A stretch of 64,000 bases of DNA, taken from Campylorhamphus procurvoides (taxonomy: Eukaryota > Chordata > Aves > Passeriformes > Dendrocolaptidae). Every line of letters begins with the position of its first letter. The stretch's first letter is position 1. Shown piece by piece: positions 46,301 to 58,605 of the stretch. The stretch covers positions 356,738 through 420,737 of the forward strand of contig WBMV01000073.1 of the NCBI GenBank assembly GCA_013396655.1. Reading direction: 5' to 3'. Both the position numbers and the translations under genes were made by a program. The notes under the pieces are model-generated. The model was not told the DNA's origin. It ran no database searches and worked only from the letters and a program-made list of their open reading frames with translations.

Positions 46301-49300
46301 ATGTTCCCCCCTCCACCAGTGTGGCTTTGATCCACTCACCATGAGCTTCTTCTGCTTGGAGAGGTAGGGCTCGGATAGCTGCGGCTCCTCTTCATGATCC
46401 AGCTTCATCAGATCCGTGCTGGCATTAGCTAAATGTCCTGGGGGGAGACAGACAGAGGGGCTGGGGGGCTGTGTTTGGTAGGGGTCAGGATGACCTTGGA
46501 TCTGATAGCAAAGCACCTCGTCCTGTGTTCACAATACCACAGTAGCATCAAGAAAAACACCTCAGAGAGCTAAAATGAGACAAATTCATGGCTTGCTGCT
46601 GCTGTGCTGCCATACAGGCAGGTGGCTGGGACACTGCCCACTGTCTGAGGGCATGTGGCTCTGTCAGCCCTCCCATCCACTCACACAGGGCAATGCTGAC
46701 TGTGGGGTATGGCAGATCCCACTCCCTGGCCTTGCTGAGTCCCAGCTCTGTGGGTTTCAAGGAGAGTTTCTGCTCTTTGTTTCTTCTGCTGAATTCATAT
46801 TAGACCTACTGGAAGATCTGTCTGCTGGTTATTGTTTTAAGAACACCCTTGATTTTCCCCATAACTTGGCTCCTGCAGCTTCATTCCCAGCAGGTTGATC
46901 CTTTGGGGTGTCCAAGCTGGGTGGGTGGGTGGGTGGGTGTGCATTCAGAGCAGTGCAGCAGGGACTGGCACAGGAGGCGATATTCCCTCCTGAGTGAAAC
47001 TTCCCACCCTGGCTCAGTGTCCAGGGATGCATTTCCATGGCAAGGAGCCCATAGTGAGCACAGGAGAGATGCTCACCCTGCTTCCTCCTTGGTTATGGGA
47101 AGGAAGGGAAGGGCTTTATGCAAGGGAGCTAATGGAGGGAAGGGGGCAAAGTAAAAGGAAGAAAGGAATATGAGAGGCAGAGTAACACCTTAGAGATTAC
47201 ATAAATTACCCAAAGCTGGGCTAATGTCTTCCTGCCAGGGACCATCTGTCTCTCCCTCCTTGTTCCCTCCTATGAGGGCTTGGCTCTGCTGATATTCAGG
47301 TGCAGGAGGTGCCAGAGCTGTCCGGGGAGGCAGCCAGCAGCAGGCTGCACAGTACCATAAAATGGTGAAATTCCCTATTTTATACCATAAGCCTTCAAAC
47401 TTCTGCTTCCTAAGGCTGCCAACCAGCTCTCCTGGGGCTGCAACTCAGATGGAAACCCGGATATCCCTTTGGTTTCATTCCATTGTTCCCCTTGGGAGTG
47501 TCTGGCCCTCGGTTCACCCTCTCCCTGGGACACAACTACATGAATTCTCCTCAGCACCCACTGCAATGGAGCAGCTGAGTCATGGCCTGGGTACAGGAGA
47601 TGTGCTGGGGAAGAAGGGCACAATCAGCCCATGGACCTGCTCAAAGCCCCTCTGTTGGCCTGGGAAAAATGCCAGCAGTGAGGAGGTTTGGACAAGGAGA
47701 TACATTTAGGTATCTCAGCAGAGTGCTGGGGAGGTGATGTGAGGCAGGCAGGGACTGAGGCCATCACAGCAGCATCCTCTGGGGAGGAGACAAGCTCTGC
47801 CCTGCATCTGCCCAAGGTGTGGGGGTGAAGGTGACACTTGGTGACATGGGGAAAGCTGTCTGTGACAGGTCCCAGCAGAAGCAGGGCAGACTACAAGCTA
47901 CACCTTAGGAACTGCATATTCCTCTCTATGCATGAGTACATCCCATCCTAGGGAAGTATCTGGGACCCAGGCAGTGGAAAGGAAAGGGGTGGGAACTGTG
48001 TTTTCTATGGGTGCAGCTTGGGAGTGGAGCCTAAAGGAAGGGAGAGATGTGGGACATGCCAACACCCTCCCGACAAGGTCGCTTCTCTGGCAAGGAACTC
48101 TCTCCAGGAGCAATCCTTGCCGTGCAGTTATATTAAGCATTGTCAATGTTTCATGAGGGCTTGAAGGTCAGGTACACACACTTATGCCGATTCATCCACT
48201 GCCTGCAACTCAATCTGGCTGTACTCTCCTGCCTTTGCCCTTAGAGCTATTGGAGGGAGAGAGGCAGATTCCTGTGCCCCAAAAATTGCTGGGGAGAAGC
48301 ATGCATGGCCCACAGGAGCCCAGACACTCCCCGAGTCAGGAAGCCTCTACAGGGTGCCTGCAGCTCTCAGACCAGCTGTGCTTTGCCATTTCCCAGCTCT
48401 GTCCCTGCCCGCGTTGGTGCAAAGGGGAGATGAGCAGGAGCAGTGTCTGGCTGGGCTGTGGAGCCAAACCAAGCCCAAGGGAGCTGGGGAGCCCTGGGCA
48501 GCCCCTCTGGAAAGGCGACTTACTGCGGATCTCAGTGGTGGCGTACTTTGGGATCATGGAGTCGGTGGTGAGCTCGGGGTGCAGGATGCAGCCGTGTGTG
48601 TAGGCATCCATGGGCAGCGAGTCCAGCAGCTCCCGGTACTGCAGCACCCGGGAGTGCAGCAGGCTGCCCGGCTCGGGGATCAGCTGCGTGACGTTTTCTG
48701 CCAGGACAAAGGGAAAGCTGTCAGTGGGACCTGGGGGTGCTCAAGCACTCGCTGGTGGCTCATAAGGCTGCGCTGGACACCAGTGTGAAATCCTGCCTGA
48801 GACACCTCCCAGCAGGGCTGGCTGAGGTGGTGCATTCACTCAAATCCGTAGCCCACACTCTGCCCTCTCCCCACTGCCCACCCCAGCCAGGAGCACATCC
48901 AGCCTATGCCCAGGGATGGACAAACCCACAGGACCACAGGGAGGTGTACAGATGGCATTCCCCAGCCCCACATCTCCCATGTCCCTGGAGGGTTCCTGAC
49001 CCTCTGCAGCCCCTGAATTTGTACAGTGTGATTTCACATCTCTTAGAATGGGAGCTAAATCTTTCTGTTCTGCAGAAAAGAGCTAAAAGATGGGATCTCC
49101 TGAGGAACACACCCTTTACACCAGTGACAATGAGCTACCTCATTCACTTGGGGTTCCTTGTAAAACCCCAAATGGGCAATCAGGGAGTAGGTGACCAAAG
49201 GAGCCCAGTGCATCTTCCATCCATGCTCAGCCAGTGTCTCAGCTGCAGGAGCATCCCTCACCCCAGACAGCTCTGTTCCTCCCCGCCTTGTTGGGTTTTA

Positions 49301-52300
49301 TTCACTTTTCATGGATGGCAGTTTGCATCATGCCCCCTTTTATTATACTTTCAGCTCAAAATACATGGCAGATGACACTGCAGGAAGCAAAATGTTGCTC
49401 TTGCCTCCCCCAAGAACATGTCCATTTTTTTATGGGATCATAAATGTTTATGGTGTTTGCAGAGAGCAGTTCACAGGTAGTGAGTAAATCTACAACCAGG
49501 ACTCAGTGACTCTGTTACCCACACACCATCTACAGCACAGGGCTCTCCACATGGTGGTGTTTCCATCTGAGTCAGGGCACACTGGCAGAAGGACTTTGGC
49601 AGATGTGACCAATGCAGCCCCTTATTTCAGGCCTGAAATGACAGCTCTGCTCTGCCCACCCTGCCACCAGCAGGCACAGCGATGCCCACCTGGCAGGGAG
49701 GTACATCTCACCTTGCCATTGTCGTGCCTGCTGGTGCCCGTGGACGGATGGGAGCCGTGGAAATTTCAGCAGCTCCTGTTTTGCAAACATCCTCATAGCT
49801 CTGATCCGGCCTGTCTCTGCTGGAAGGCTCCATAGAGTTGTTTTTACTAACAGGCATCAGTGTCACTGTTCCCTGAGTGAGGGGAGGTTTCAGTAGCTCC
49901 TCCTGCCCATGGGCTGCTCTCTGCCTGCACTGCTGGGGCTCCAGCTCTCCAAGCGGGGATATTCCATCCGAGAAAAAGAGACTGGATGAATGACATAATA
50001 ACTGACCTACAGGCTGTGTGCTCCTTCCATAGGGCTCCTGGCCAGCACCTGCCAGGCTGGGGCTGAGGCTGGAAAGCGGCACATCCAGAGTGACTGCCCC
50101 ACCCGGCAGGAAGTTGGAGTGACCACAATGAAATTGTGGCATGCTGGCTGCTGGCCTGTGTCCTTCAGCACGTCCCAAGGAGCTTTTCCAGTGGGATGGT
50201 GCTTGACTTGCTTTTGCACGTCACGCAGACCTGCTCATATGTGCTGCTGTTGTATATAGCCAGTGAGCAATGGGCTGTGCAAGAGGGTTCAGGCCTCGGA
50301 GGAGACCCTTGCCCAGGGGGAATATTGCCCTGGTCTACTTATTGGTGGTTTCTGGGCACTGCTGAACAGTGCCCTACTGAGAAGCACCCTCAAAAGTGGC
50401 CTATTGGCACTATTCACTGCTGTTTTGGTGAAAGGAAAACACTTCTCATCATACCACCCTTTACTTATAGCTGACCTGCAGTGTGCATGTAAGCGGCTGA
50501 AAAGATCATGCTCCCAGCCCAGAGGTGAACATATCTCAGTAAATACACCTTGAAAAGGCCTTTTCAAGTTCTACACATTTCTGCAAAGTAGGTGATTCCT
50601 GCTCAGACTAATGCTGTGGGATCCTGATAATGCTTCTGCCAGCTGCACTGCTGGGTGATGGGTCAGAGCAGAGCATGGAGCAGGGAGTGATGCTCTGGGT
50701 CCTCTTCCCTGGAGATTCCCCTCTCCATTTCTCAGCAAAAAGGTAAGAAACTGCACCTGGCTGGAAAATCTCAACGTCAGGAGTTTCCCAGCACTTGGGC
50801 AGCTCTGTGTCCCCTTCCTGCTGGGGACAGCCTGTTGTCACATATGTCAGACCACCTGCCCTTCGCAGAGACCAGGTGAAGCTGTGCAGGGACTGCAGCC
50901 CTGTGGTTCAACACTCCCTGGTGCCCCTTGGTCCAGGGACTGCCGCCAGCCAGGAAAGCAGCTGCCATTCCCTAGGACCTGCTGCCAGTGTGGGATGCTC
51001 TGACAGACCCCATCCATCCCTGCTGCCCCACTGGAGAGGGAGCTGCGTGCCCACCCTGAGCAGCAGCACGGTGGTGGGGCCGGGAGAGGACAGCAGCTGA
51101 GCTGGCAAGGCGCCCTTGCTTCGGGAGCTATTTTGAGATGTTTTTGATGTCTCTGTTCCAAGGGGGATGGATGCTGGGGCGAACATCGTGATGGCATAGC
51201 CTGAGCTCCTTGCTCAGCTTTGAAGCCTCCCTGGTGGATGTCCCAGCCTGCCAGCCCCCGGATTTGGGGAAAAGAGGGTGAAAGGGTGGAAGATGCCAAG
51301 GAGAGGCTGCTCACCACAGGAGCTGAGTGAACAGCTGACTTTGAGCTCTGTCTCAGCATTCTGGTGAGCCGCCTGCTGCCTGCAGCCCTGCTCCACAGGG
51401 AATATGAGCTTCCCTCTTCTGGCTGTCCCTTCCTCTGGGTTTGTGTCACATCATCCTCCCATGGCCCCCAGTGCCACTGGCTGCATTTTAAACAGGCTGT
51501 TTTCTCTGAGGCACAGCAGCACCAGGGATAGCAGGGTCCCCTGCCCATGGCCAGTGGCCCAGGGATCTTTGAGGAAGGGCAGAGGGGCAGCAGCACCTGG
51601 TTTAAACCCACCTTCTCTCAGCAGGGCCCCTTACAGCCATTTTTATGCGATTTCCCAAGGCCAAAGTACAAAGGTGGCCAAAGCCAGAAATGCTCCCATG
51701 GGCTGTGCCCCAGCATTGGCTCTGGTGAGATGCCACCATACACCATGGGGACCGAGGGAAATGGTCTGTTTTGGGGTGTGGCTTCCAAGGCAGAAAAGGG
51801 GGACACAGCTACCACACCCCTCAGCACCACTTCCACAGGACATTTGGGGATGTCTGCTGGGAAATCTTCAATTTCATGCGAGAACATAGAAGATTGACGA
51901 GAGATGGTGGTAAAGATGAAACTTTAAGGAAAAAGTGGGTGTGTTTGGCAAACAGCATCTGGACTAGACCAGAGTTTCCTCTGAGACACAGCCCACCCCT
52001 CCATTACCTCCCGTGAAGTTTTTCTCCATGTAGTCGATGATCTGGTTGTAGTCACTGATGATGTTGTCCCTGTGGATGATGACGGGCACCTCCTCACCCA
52101 GGTTGAGCCGCATGAACCAGGGCTCCTTGTGCTCCATCAGGGGCATGCTGACATCCCGCTCCTCGCAGGGCAGCCCCTTCTCTGCGATGACCAACCTCAC
52201 CTGGAGGGGGAGAGAGGCCCGGGAGAAAGGGCTCAGTCCCACATACCAAGCTGGCCCCCAAAACCCTCAGAGCAAACCAGCCCCATCATCCCCCCACTGC

Positions 52301-55300
52301 ATCCCCAGACCCCCCCCCCCCTACAGCTTAAGCACAACAATGCTTAAGATGCAATGTGCCAGGACACGTGTTCATCCTGCAGGAAGCCAAGCAGCTGTTG
52401 GCATGGGACAGCTGCAAAATCCAGGCAGCCAAGAAAGCATTTGCTTTTCCAGTAAGGAGAGGATACCCAAACTCATCCTATCTTTTCAGGACCACTGACC
52501 ATCCTCCCTGTGGTTGCTGGTAGCCTATGTGACAAGCAGAGGGACTGGAGGGCTGAGAGCCAATCCCTCAGGAGCTCCCCAGATGGGAGGAATGAGTGAT
52601 GCTGCTGTGGATCCGAGCACATACCTGAGGAAGAAAAGGAGGAGGAAGAGGAGGAAGCAGAGGCTGCAGCAAGGTTATGCCTCACACTTGCAGCCAATGG
52701 ATCCTGTTGTCTGGCTGAAGGAGACCTGGATGCTGATTCAGGTATGTCCCACTCTCAGGAGTGGACTTAGGCTTTGCCAGCACATTTTGAGCAGGGAGAA
52801 GGCTCTGTCTCAAGGGGAGTTTCAAGCAGCCCCTAAAACATGGCACAGCATTCCTCCTCCTCCTTCTCCACGCTGCTGCCAGCTCGAGGACATCACCTAC
52901 AGACTTTGCACCTCTTGTGCCAAACCCGCTGCTTCCCTCTTCCCCTGCCACTGCCCTTCTCCAGCCCTGGGCCAGCCAGCAGCACTGCTGGTGTGGCACC
53001 CACAGATTCCATGGGTGGGAAGGCTGAGTCCAGCCTTGTGGAGGGGCAGGAGGAGGCAGGAGTGGGGCTGGATGTAGGACACCATGACCATCCCCATCCC
53101 AGTCACTGGCCCTCAGGGCTGATCCTGCTGCTTTGCTCTGTGGATAAGATGGTGTTGAATATGCACTCAAGGATGGCATTTTAGGCTTCTGGGTTATAAA
53201 ACCTGACCATTATGAACTAAATATGTCAAACACACAAAAAGAAAAAGCCTTCAGGGGATGTGAGAAAGCCATGATTTACAGAACCACCGAATGAGAGAAA
53301 AATGCTTGTTTTCACCCAACTATCAGCAGCTAAAAATACAATTTAACATATATAAGCATTTCTATGAGTACTTCAGAGTTCCTGGGGAATTAGTCATTAA
53401 TTATTCAAAGAGCTGGGAAGTTATTTTTTTCTTTTAAAGTCAAACAAGGGAAAGCCTGGGTCCCTCGACTGCAAATTGCTCATGGCCTTTTCCTCCCAGC
53501 AGATAAATAAACCTTGGCCTGGACCACCCGGGGTATCCAGCCCCAAGCTCTCTGTGCTTCCCTGTTCTTCTATCAGGAGCTGAGGCTGAAGGCCTGGCAG
53601 GAGGCAGTGCAGGCTCCCAGTGCACTCCAGTGCCTGAGGGCAAGGGGAGCCCCTGCCACTGCCCCAAAGAGGGGACCCAGACAGAAGTGATGAAACATTC
53701 CTAGACGCCCTAGATGGTCCACACAGCACCAGGGTATGGCTGGCATCTTGTGTAAAACTCCAGAAATCCCTTTGCAGATAAGGCCAGGTGCTGGTGGGGC
53801 TCAGAATCCCTCCCACGCTGTGCTCACAGAGCATCGTTGCGAGCAGCTCTCGGGGCAGGGCAAACTTTGCCTGTAGCTGACTCCAAGAAAAACCCCTGCC
53901 CATGGGGGTCGTGCAGAGGCCCTGCTGCTCCCCATCCTGCGATGTCTATCACACCAGCTTGTGCCCCTCCTCCTTACAGCAAGTGCTTTTTCCTTGCGAG
54001 TGACCTCAAAAGCAAAGCCTGACTCGGTGCAGAGACCAGGTGCCAGCAGGTGCGGTGGCTCTCGGTGTCCCCTGCCCTGCCGTGTGCCCTGCCCTTTGTC
54101 CAGCGCTGCCCAGTGCCCAGCTCTGTGCCCTGCCACACAGAATTAGGCCAGCTGGAGGAAACCCAGTACAACCCAACTCAGCTGCAGCCTCCCCGCTGTC
54201 GGCAACCAAACGAGCAAGACAAAAAATAGCAAGAGCAATCCAAAAAATAACAACAAGCCCGGCATGAGGTGGGAAGCCGGGCACGAGCATCCCTCTCCGG
54301 TGCGGATCCGAAGCCCATCAGTCCCCTGCTGCCCGTGGTGGCGGGGCCGACTGTGTGTACCCACCCTGCTGCATTGGGCATCCTCCCTCCTTTGTGCCTG
54401 CACGCAGGAACATCTCTGCCCCCGCCTTCCCGCTGGGTTTTGGGGCTCAAGGAGGCCCTTGCACCGGGGAACTTGGTGTTCCCCCACCCCTCCGAATAGC
54501 CCGTTCTTCATATAGTATTAATAGCATGGGAATTACGGGGGCTTTGGGGCCGGGGGGAAGGTTGGGGTTGCCACACAGCTGCTGTGCTGCAAAATGAGCA
54601 TTTACTATTGTCTGGAAAACGGGATTTCTTGCTGGGGCACCCCGGGAACGGAATTTCCAGGGCACTGCTGCAGTGTCAGGGGTGAATCATCGCTGCGTGT
54701 GGGGTCCGGGATGCGCTCCCCGGCACGCTCCCGGCTCGGAGCCGGCTCCGCGATCCCGGCAGCGGCACCAGGGTGGTCCCGGGGCCCAGCCCTGCCTTTG
54801 TCTGCGCTCCCGGCCACGCCACGGTGGGGCTGCCAGCGAGCACAAAGCCGAGGCGGCTCCCGGTGCAAGCCGTGATCCCAAAACAAAGGCAGGATGTGGC
54901 CGAGCTCCCCTATCCCCATCCCTATCCTCATCCCCATCCCTGTCCCCATCCCCATCCCTGTCCCCAAGAAGATGCTGTCAAAAGGTACAAAGAGCTGCCC
55001 AGCCACACGCTGCTGCCCTCGCCAGCCCCGGGGCTGAGCCCCTCGCTCTTCCCCGAGAGCATCCATCCTCCCGAGGCGCGGGGATGTCCTGGATACCGGA
55101 GGCTATTCTTGGCCGGGAACCCGGCCCGAGCGCCTGTTTCCCCATTACCTTTTGCGAGCTGAAGGACTGGGTCCAGTGGTACAAAACCAATCTGTCCTGG
55201 GATTTGAGAGCGGGGTCCGCCGGGTCCTGGTTCTCCTCGCCCTCCGCGGATTTGCCCGCGCTGTTCTCCAGCGCCGAGATGGGCCACCAGCTGCAGTTGG

Positions 55301-55328
55301 TGGGAGTAACATTATTGGGAGTCGCCAT
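42989..55328 (-). CDS. GDAP1L1: Ganglioside-induced differentiation-associated protein 1-like 1 (6 coding exons)
   Basis: CDS = join of 42989-43332, 46104-46218, 46340-46437, 48524-48697, 52008-52200 and 55149-55328 on the minus strand. It encodes 367 residues, the human length as I recall it. It is the paralogue of GDAP1, the mitochondrial fission and Charcot-Marie-Tooth protein, and belongs to the GST-like superfamily. An N-terminal thioredoxin-like GST domain (about 46-125) contains VRLVIAEKGL, GEEVPVIIH and ISDYNQIIDY. A GDAP1-type alpha-loop follows (about 180-250), including PYLSKQKKLM. Then come the C-terminal GST domain (LADVLLGATLHRLKFLG) and a hydrophobic tail segment (about 341-360) ending YLKKKYI. 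The family is mainly neuronal. Every intron is GT-AG with matching phase, and no residue is disrupted. The start matches the family's MATPNN. It faces FITM2 tail to tail, as in mammals. Confidence 0.97.
43333..46103 (-). other. GDAP1L1 intron 5
   Basis: 2.77 kb. Mostly GC-rich unique DNA with no exon, except for an AT-rich block at about 44340-44480 that looks like conserved regulatory DNA. Confidence 0.6.
44340..44480. other. Candidate conserved noncoding element with inverted repeat
   Basis: It contains CAATTACGAGTAATTAGCAG and then an exact 8-bp inverted repeat, ATTAGTCA (44445-44452) and TGACTAAT (44467-44474), around a 14-bp spacer. Several TAAT cores stand out against GC-rich flanks. 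A homeodomain enhancer is possible. Confidence 0.35.
46104..46218 (-). other. GDAP1L1: GDAP1L1 coding exon 5
   Basis: Residues 216-253, AKILEHDNVN to KRKLEYQ, plus the first base of G254. Donor GTAGGC. It is a charged, helix-forming segment. Confidence 0.96.
46340..46437 (-). other. GDAP1L1: GDAP1L1 coding exon 4
   Basis: It completes R183 and encodes 184-215, HLANASTDLM to SKQKKLM. It is separated from exon 5 by only 121 bp. Donor GTGAGT. Confidence 0.96.
46438..48523 (-). other. GDAP1L1 intron 3
   Basis: 2.09 kb with no exon or transposon that I recognise. It holds a (TGGG)n run at 46918-46940. Confidence 0.6.
46918..46940 (+). repeat. (GGTG)n microsatellite
   Basis: Five to six uninterrupted copies of GGTG/TGGG within GDAP1L1 intron 3. 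Confidence 0.85.
48524..48697 (-). other. GDAP1L1: GDAP1L1 coding exon 3
   Basis: It completes E125, encodes residues 126-182 (NVTQLIPEPG to KYATTEIR) and gives the first base of R183. Donor GTAAGT. Confidence 0.96.
48698..52007 (-). other. GDAP1L1 intron 2
   Basis: 3.31 kb of unique, mostly GC-rich DNA. A 254-codon minus-strand frame (50847-51611) has no family resemblance and is judged fortuitous. Confidence 0.6.
52008..52200 (-). other. GDAP1L1: GDAP1L1 coding exon 2
   Basis: Residues 61-124, VRLVIAEKGLPCEERDV to EKNFTG, plus the first base of E125. Acceptor CCTCCAG; donor GTAATG again. Confidence 0.96.
52201..55148 (-). other. GDAP1L1 intron 1
   Basis: 2.95 kb. It holds a poly-C run near 52310-52321, an AT-rich block at about 53180-53430 with a CATTAATTATTC core, a CCCCAT-type repeat at 54906-54966, and the inner part of the CpG island. 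Confidence 0.6.
54906..54966 (+). repeat. CCCCATCCCTGT-type tandem repeat
   Basis: About ten copies of a 6-bp CCC(C/T)AT unit with CCTGTC variants. The transcribed (minus) strand is GGGGAT-rich, so the GDAP1L1 pre-mRNA carries many closely spaced G-runs about 180 nt after the exon 1 donor. Confidence 0.85.
55149..55328 (-). other. GDAP1L1: GDAP1L1 coding exon 1
   Basis: Residues 1-60, MATPNNVTPTNCSWWP to WTQSFSSQK. The donor is GTAATG, non-consensus at +4 and +5 but followed in frame by the expected next exon. The acidic stretch at about 25-38 is the least conserved part. Confidence 0.95.
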
Positions 55329-55650
55329 GACAGCCTGCGAGCGAACGGGAGAGGGATGGGGAGCGAGCGGCGCTAGCCCAGCATCACATGGGCTCCTCCA
55401 GCAGCATCACTCCCGGGGCAGCTCCATCCCCGCGGGGCGGTGGGCGCCGGGGTCACAGCACGGGCTGCTGGCAGCGCCGGCAGGGCTGGGGGTGGGCTCG
55501 CAGCCCGTCCCCACTCGTGGCGGGGCTCCCACGGAAACGTGCAGGCATCTCTTCAATACAGGAGGCAGCAGCCGAGGCTCCTTTTGCCTGCCCGCCCGCC
55601 TGCCAGCTCGGCAATCCCGGGCAGCTCCAACCCCTGCGGTCCTTAAGAAC
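55329..55650 (-). promoter_or_regulatory. GDAP1L1: GDAP1L1 CpG-island promoter and 5' UTR
   Basis: GC-rich DNA with many CpGs upstream of the ATG, continuing into exon 1 and intron 1 (about 54690-55640). No TATA box is evident. A T-rich tract at about 55670-55700 marks its far edge. The start site is not fixed. Confidence 0.55.
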
Positions 55651-55699
55651 ATTTTTCAGCAGAGATTCAGAATTTTTTTCTTTTTTCTTTTTTTTTTTG

Positions 55700-58590
55700 G
55701 GCTGCTTTAGATGTGGTGGTTGTGTAATAAATAGCCACAGTGATGGATGCGGGCTTTAAAATGCTCAGAAGGTGTCCTGCCTGCCTTGCAGCCTTCACGG
55801 AAAGACGCAGCAATGGCTCTTTAAAGGTATTCGGTGATTTTTGGAGAGCGCAGATTAATTTCTGCCTAACGGGTGTTATGCAGCCTGTACTGGGGTAGAG
55901 CCCAGGAGCCCTTGCTCTGTACCAGAGCCCTGAGGTGCCTGCCCAGACTGGGCTGCTGTCCTGCACCAAAGTAGGCATAGCTGGGGGTCACTTCCAGAAT
56001 TAGCGAGGTGTGTTGCAATTCCAAACCCGCCGGGAGACTGGGAGAGCACTGGGGCTTCTGGAGCTGCTGCTCTCCAAGTCCTATGAGCATCACCCAGAGT
56101 TCTGCAGGTAAAGGTAGATAGGCAGCTGACTCCTGTCTGGACACATGACCTGGACATCTGGACCTGTGCTTTATGTCACTTGGCTTTGTCATACTCCATC
56201 TCCAGCAACGTGGCAGCCTGGGGATAATTTCCCACACTTGGAACTGTTGCCAGTGCTGGGGGACAAAGCCAGCCCAGTTATGGGGGTTCTGGAGAGGACT
56301 GGGGAGACAGCTCCGCAGGCACAGGGAGCCAGCCCGTGTTTCAGGGCTGTGCAAGGCTCTTGGTGCAAACAGTTGGAGCTGGTGAGGTTAGAAACACGGA
56401 AGAGTTTGGAAGAGCTGGTTCAAGTGGGGAAACTGAGGCACGCTTCACCCAGGAGCACTGAGAGGGAGTGGGGCCAAACTGGGACCCAGCTACATGAACA
56501 TACTGCAAGGAGCTGTTTTCTGGGCACTGGGAGGTGAAAAAGAATTCTTTGATGTGATGTCCTGCTCCTGAGGCTGTGCAGGAGGGTGATGGGAGGAATG
56601 AGACAGGGAAGTGCTATGCTCTGCCCTGGCTCCTCGCTGCTCCCCCATAGGCAGAAACCCCCCAAACCATCCTCCATCCCCAGCCCAGGGCATCCCAAGT
56701 GCTGTGGGAGACCCTGCACTGGCCTCAGGGACACCCACTGGGACAGGCTCATGCTTGGCCTCTGCTTTTGGGCTGCAAACTCATGGAAAACTGAGCTTTG
56801 AAGAGCTGGCCCCATCATGCAGCACCATCCTGCCATCTGCTCTACAGCCTCCCCTTGCTGCCTAAGAAGAACCTTTTGGGGCTTCTTTTATTGGAAGCAG
56901 ACCCTTTGGGTATAGAAAAGGCAAGGAGGAGGTTTACCAGGGAGCAGTGGTTCTCCCAGGATTGCTGTCTGGAAGGCCCCATCTAGTGGTGTATTTTGTG
57001 ATTAATTAATGCTGCACCGTGGAGAATAAAGAATGACAGGTCGTTGCATCCCTCTGGGTCTTGTGAGTATGCAGTGTCTCTAGAGGAGCTTTTTTATTTG
57101 AGTCTTGGCTTGCTAAACTGAGCAAGGCTTGAGGGGCAGGAGGTGTGACAGCCCCGTTTAGGGATGACCTGACCTTGTGTGACCTTGAGATCATCCTCCG
57201 TTCTTGTCCACAGCTTTCCTGACTGCCAAAGGGGTCGGTGCTGGGCTGCCCCATGGGATGCTGTCAGGCTGGATCCAGTGGCACTGGCAGAGCCCTGGCA
57301 GAAGGTGCCATCAGGGCAGGATTGCAGATGCTGGCCTTTTGGAAATACAGAGTCCAGGGTGTCTCATCTCAGGGCTGCTGCAAAGGTTACAGAGAGGAGA
57401 GAAAGGGAGGCTGGAGTTGGTCAAGACACTTTGCAGGTGCAGAACCTTCCCTGCTTTAGAGGGAGAAGGTGGAAATCGGGCTATAGAAACAGCTCCATTG
57501 ATTTATTTTTTTTCCTAGTGGCCTGATTCAGCATCTGCCAATGTAAAGTTTAGCTTGGACTTGGCTTGGCTGTCATTGATCCAGGGTGCCCTTCTGCATC
57601 CTGCTTTGGTTGAACTAGTCCTGAAACTAGACAGGCAAGAACTTGTAAAGTGCTGGAAGTGGAGGAAGCCACTTGTAAACCCCCAGGCTCGATATGCTGA
57701 GATAGGAAACAGAGATGTGGGATTCAATTTGAGGAAAGTCCTGGAAGCACTGCAAGCCCACCAGTGCTTTCTTAGAACATTTTAGACATATTCTTCTGTA
57801 GATTGACTAGGGACAGATCCTACAGCATCCATGGACAGAAACAATTCCTCTTGGGGCAGGTACAGCAGCGGGCTGGGAGCAGTCAGGCTGTGCTCAGCAC
57901 TCTGTGCTGGGACACCTCTGCTCATCAATCAAGCTGATGGTGCTGTGCAGGCATTCCCAGAGGAGATGCAGTTTTCCAATAAATCTTGATGTTTCAGGCA
58001 GGCAGAAAGCAGGAGTCACTGCGCTATCAGAGTGATGTGGATGAGCTGAACTGAGGTGGCTTTGAAAGACACAGCAAGTTTGGGCTTGAGGCCTCTCTTA
58101 GGGCCCATCATTCACCCTGAAGGGATGGTTTGTGCCGTGCCAATGTCAGCAGCAATGTTTCAGTACATTTGCTGAAAGAACCAAAATATCTGCCCTTCCT
58201 CTGCTGCAGGCAGCACTACATGTGCTTAAACACTAGCACAAATGGGGGTTCAGGCAGAACACAAAACATTGACTTATTGTCTCCTTTTTCCCTTTTCCTT
58301 CCCCCTTCACTACAGTTATTTCAGTCCTCCACAGGACACAATGGAAATGTTCCCTGAAAACCCGCTCTCAGACTCTTCCCTCTCACCCAGCCTTTTGGCA
58401 ACTTGAATTCCCTTCTCAGCCCTCAGTTTCAGGGCATATCTTATACTAATTTAATCTCCATGGGTTTCCCAGTTCCTCCACTCTCCCTGGACACAGCATG
58501 TTGTCTTGCTCCACTGCTGAAAACGAGCCCTTCCGACACTGTCAATCGGTACCGGGTTTATGTAACACCAGCCCAGACACTTCCCGGGGT
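55700..58590. other. Intergenic region between the GDAP1L1 promoter and OSER1 3' end
   Basis: 2.9 kb of unique DNA with no gene or transposon that I recognise. The frames present are short and lack family features. Confidence 0.55.
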
Positions 58591-58599
58591 TGTGCACAC

Positions 58600-58605
58600 T
58601 TTATT
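58600..58605 (-). terminator. Candidate OSER1 polyadenylation signal
   Basis: AATAAA on the minus strand followed by GTGTGC and, further on, AAGTGTCTGG, a suitable GT-rich element. It predicts a 3' UTR of about 1.9 kb, in line with the long AT-rich stretch 58620-60531. Earlier AATAAA copies (about 59627 and 60396) are alternatives. Confidence 0.5.

Noticed and set aside
50847..51611. 254-codon minus-strand frame in GDAP1L1 intron 2
   Set aside because: There is no recognisable domain or splice context, and the composition is that of GC-rich intron DNA.
54673..55710. 345-codon plus-strand frame
   Set aside because: It is antisense to GDAP1L1 exon 1 and its CpG island. High GC content removes stops; it has low-complexity proline and serine runs and no family features.
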